Assembly (NCBI GenBank): GCA_963764195.1
Contig: CAVXRG010000002.1
Span: 248,001 to 312,000, forward strand
Direction: 5' to 3'
DNA length: 64,000 nucleotides
Source: JBDSSS01 sp963764195
GTDB taxonomy: Bacteria; Actinomycetota; Actinomycetes; Actinomycetales; Dermatophilaceae
Part shown: in pieces, positions 62,643-64,000 of the stretch
How the letters are laid out: the number at the start of each line of letters is the position of its first letter
Position numbering within the stretch: position 1 is the stretch's first letter
Program-made: the position numbers and the translations under genes
The notes under the pieces: generated by a model
Database searches by the model: none
The model's input: the letters and a program-made list of their open reading frames with translations, nothing else
Told to the model about the DNA's origin: nothing

Positions 62643-63569
62643 CTACCCGGCCAGTGCGTCGATGTAGGGGCGGGGGTCGGCCCGCTCGAAGTCGTGGATG
62701 CCGGCGGTCCAGAGGGCGCCGACGGCCATGGTCCGGCGGACCGCACCGAACGTGATGACGTGGGCGATGGTTCCGCCGACGGAGTGGGCGACGGGAGGCT
62801 GGCAGGTCGTGTCGACGAAGGTGTCGGCCAGGATGCCGTCGGCGACGGCTTCGCTCACGAAGGTGCGGAAGTCGGACCCGGCCCGCTCGTGGCGGGCCGC
62901 CAGTCCGCTCATCGTCTGGTCGCTCTCGTCGGGCCAGCTCCCACCGCGCAGGGCGGAGAGCCAGTGCTCCTCCTGGGTGACCATGCCGTTGATGAGTCCG
63001 CGCAGGGTCGGCTCGTCATCGACGCCCTCGACCGACTGGGTGATGAGCTCGTCGAGGACGGTGTCGGGTAAACCGGACGCTGCGCTGATGATTGCGGTCA
63101 GCGATGTGACGTGGTGGTCGATGAGGTGCTGGATGAGATCCATCGGTTCCTCCTGTGACGGTGCCGGCAAGCGGATGCCGCCGGGTGGGTGGAAGTGGAC
63201 TCCGCTGGGACCGGGCAGCTCGAGGCGCCGGAAGCTGAACGGAGGATCTGAGCGAAGCTGGGTGGGCGTCGCTCCGTACGCCCGCACGAAGGCGCGGGTG
63301 AACGCTTCGTGGGAGCCGTAACCCGCTTCGAGAGCCACGTCGAGCACGTTCATCCCCGCGGCGTTGACGAGGCGGTGGGCGGCCCGCTCCAGCAGGACCC
63401 GTCGACGCAGGGCACCCGGTGCCTCGCCGCTGGTGGCGGAGATGAGCCGGTCGAAGTGGAAGCGCGACAGGAACGCCCGGGCGGCGAGCTCGTCGCCGTT
63501 CAGCGAGGGATCGTCGAGACTGGCCTGGGCCAGGTCGAGCATCCGCCGGGTCGCATCAGAGGTGGTCAT
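62643..63569 (-). CDS. AraC-family HTH fused to a DinB-like domain
   Basis: The product has 308 aa. Residues ~1-105 are an AraC-type double HTH (FLSRFHFDRLISATSGEAPG and VALEAGYGSHEAFTRAF). After a short linker (HFHPPGGIRLPAP) the remainder is a DinB/YfiT-like four-helix bundle (IQHLIDHHVTSLTAIIS, MVTQEEHWLSALRG, HVITFGAVRR), with His residues placed as in the metal site of that family. DinB-like enzymes can be thiol transferases, for example using mycothiol. The fusion may sense a metal or thiol compound directly and control transcription. No clear target operon. Confidence 0.82.
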   Translation of the reverse strand: MTTSDATRRMLDLAQASLDDPSLNGDELAARAFLSRFHFDRLISATSGEAPGALRRRVLLERAAHRLVNAAGMNVLDVALEAGYGSHEAFTRAFVRAYGATPTQLRSDPPFSFRRLELPGPSGVHFHPPGGIRLPAPSQEEPMDLIQHLIDHHVTSLTAIISAASGLPDTVLDELITQSVEGVDDEPTLRGLINGMVTQEEHWLSALRGGSWPDESDQTMSGLAARHERAGSDFRTFVSEAVADGILADTFVDTTCQPPVAHSVGGTIAHVITFGAVRRTMAVGALWTAGIHDFERADPRPYIDALAG

Positions 63570-63667
63570 GGGTTCCACGATGCCGTGGCCGGGACCTGCC
63601 GTCTTGATGATTCTTGCCCAGCTGAGATGGCCGGCGGCCGACGGCTTCCGGGACCCTCGGCCGGTAC

Positions 63668-64000
63668 TCAGACGAGTGTCGTCGACGTCCACCGTTCGTC
63701 GGCCGTGCACACCTCGTGGAGGCCACCACCGAGGACGACCGCTGCGGTCGTCTCCCGCTCGGCGCAGGACGGCCCGACCCAGAGGGCGAACTCGCCCGGC
63801 TCGACGACCCGGAGACCGGCCCGGTTGGTGAAGGAGAGCCGGGCGGCCGGGACCGAGAACTCCACGATCGCGCTCTCGCCGGCCTGCAGCCTGATTCGCC
63901 GGTAGCCGACGAGCTGCGCGACTGGTCGTGTCACCGACGCCACGACGTCCCGGGCGTAGAGCTGGACCACGTCGTCACCGGTTCGGTCGCCGGTGTTGGT
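63668..64000 (-). CDS. GH3 glycoside hydrolase, C-terminal part (5' end beyond window)
   Basis: About 110 codons are visible, and the frame is open to the last base of the window. VVQLYARDVVASVTRPVAQL and GYRRIRLQAGE are the characteristic start of the fibronectin-III-like C-terminal domain of GH3 beta-glucosidases and xylosidases, followed by the usual GLRVVEPGEFALWVG. The catalytic domains are outside the window, so substrate and signal peptide cannot be judged. It ends ~100 bp from the AraC-DinB gene, same strand. Confidence 0.85.
   Translation of the reverse strand, partial: TNTGDRTGDDVVQLYARDVVASVTRPVAQLVGYRRIRLQAGESAIVEFSVPAARLSFTNRAGLRVVEPGEFALWVGPSCAERETTAAVVLGGGLHEVCTADERWTSTTLV

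Overview
The window is about 72% GC, codes densely on both strands, and uses many GTG and a few TTG starts. Several genes have a TAnnnT -10 box only 6-7 nt before the start codon, which suggests leaderless mRNAs. Together with a SigK/RskA-fasciclin locus, a DesK/DesR-like ABC operon and a form II CO-dehydrogenase-like cluster, this points to the Actinomycetota. An Intrasporangiaceae-like actinobacterium is my best guess, but it is an inference from style and gene content. No rRNA, tRNA, CRISPR array, insertion sequence or prophage was seen. The window reads as ordinary chromosome with some decayed genes near 44.3-44.6 kb and 57.5-61.6 kb.

Layout, 1-16 kb. A 5'-cut secreted alpha/beta hydrolase is followed by a divergent PfkB kinase and GH4 glycosidase. 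Next come an amidase and a divergent 5-oxoprolinase operon (pxpA and a fused pxpB-pxpC), then a response regulator/histidine kinase pair. A complete assimilatory sulfate-reduction operon follows: sulfite reductase, APS reductase, cysD, cysN and siroheme synthase.

Layout, 16-33 kb. An APH-like kinase, a von Willebrand A protein and a small hypothetical protein lead into the minus-strand locus Mo-oxidoreductase, fasciclin lipoprotein, ECF sigma factor, anti-sigma factor. Then come a DUF805 protein, an SRPBCC protein and a four-gene ABC transporter/two-component operon with a clear candidate operator. The next block is an unusual cluster of ATP-grasp ligase, S51-like peptidase and two esterases, interrupted by tandem 58-59 bp hairpin repeats. 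It is followed by an orphan solute-binding lipoprotein.

Layout, 33-50 kb. A nucleotidyltransferase (MocA-like), a MoxR ATPase, a CoxE-like protein and an XdhC-like protein sit upstream of coxS-coxL-coxM-coxG, with a divergently read aldo/keto reductase between them. CoxL carries the form II active-site loop. After a secreted protein of unknown function, an NAD(P)-binding protein and a hydrolase remnant come sdaA, moeA, an ABC-F protein, a YciI protein and fdhD. Molybdenum-cofactor functions thus recur through the window (mocA, xdhC, cox, moeA, fdhD, Mo-oxidoreductase).

Layout, 50-64 kb. Secreted M4 metalloprotease with a structured leader, a lipoprotein, a cell-wall amidase, a DUF2071 protein, a duplicated-HTH protein, a frameshifted DUF2383 gene, a ThrE-type exporter, two membrane proteins, an N-terminally truncated trypsin-like protease, a NERD nuclease, an AraC-DinB fusion and the 3' end of a GH3 glycosidase.

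Across the whole window the octamer GTATGCCG (or its complement) occurs about 30 times. It sits in genes in all reading phases and inside terminator hairpins, although T/A-rich words are otherwise rare. This is the most striking unexplained signal I found.
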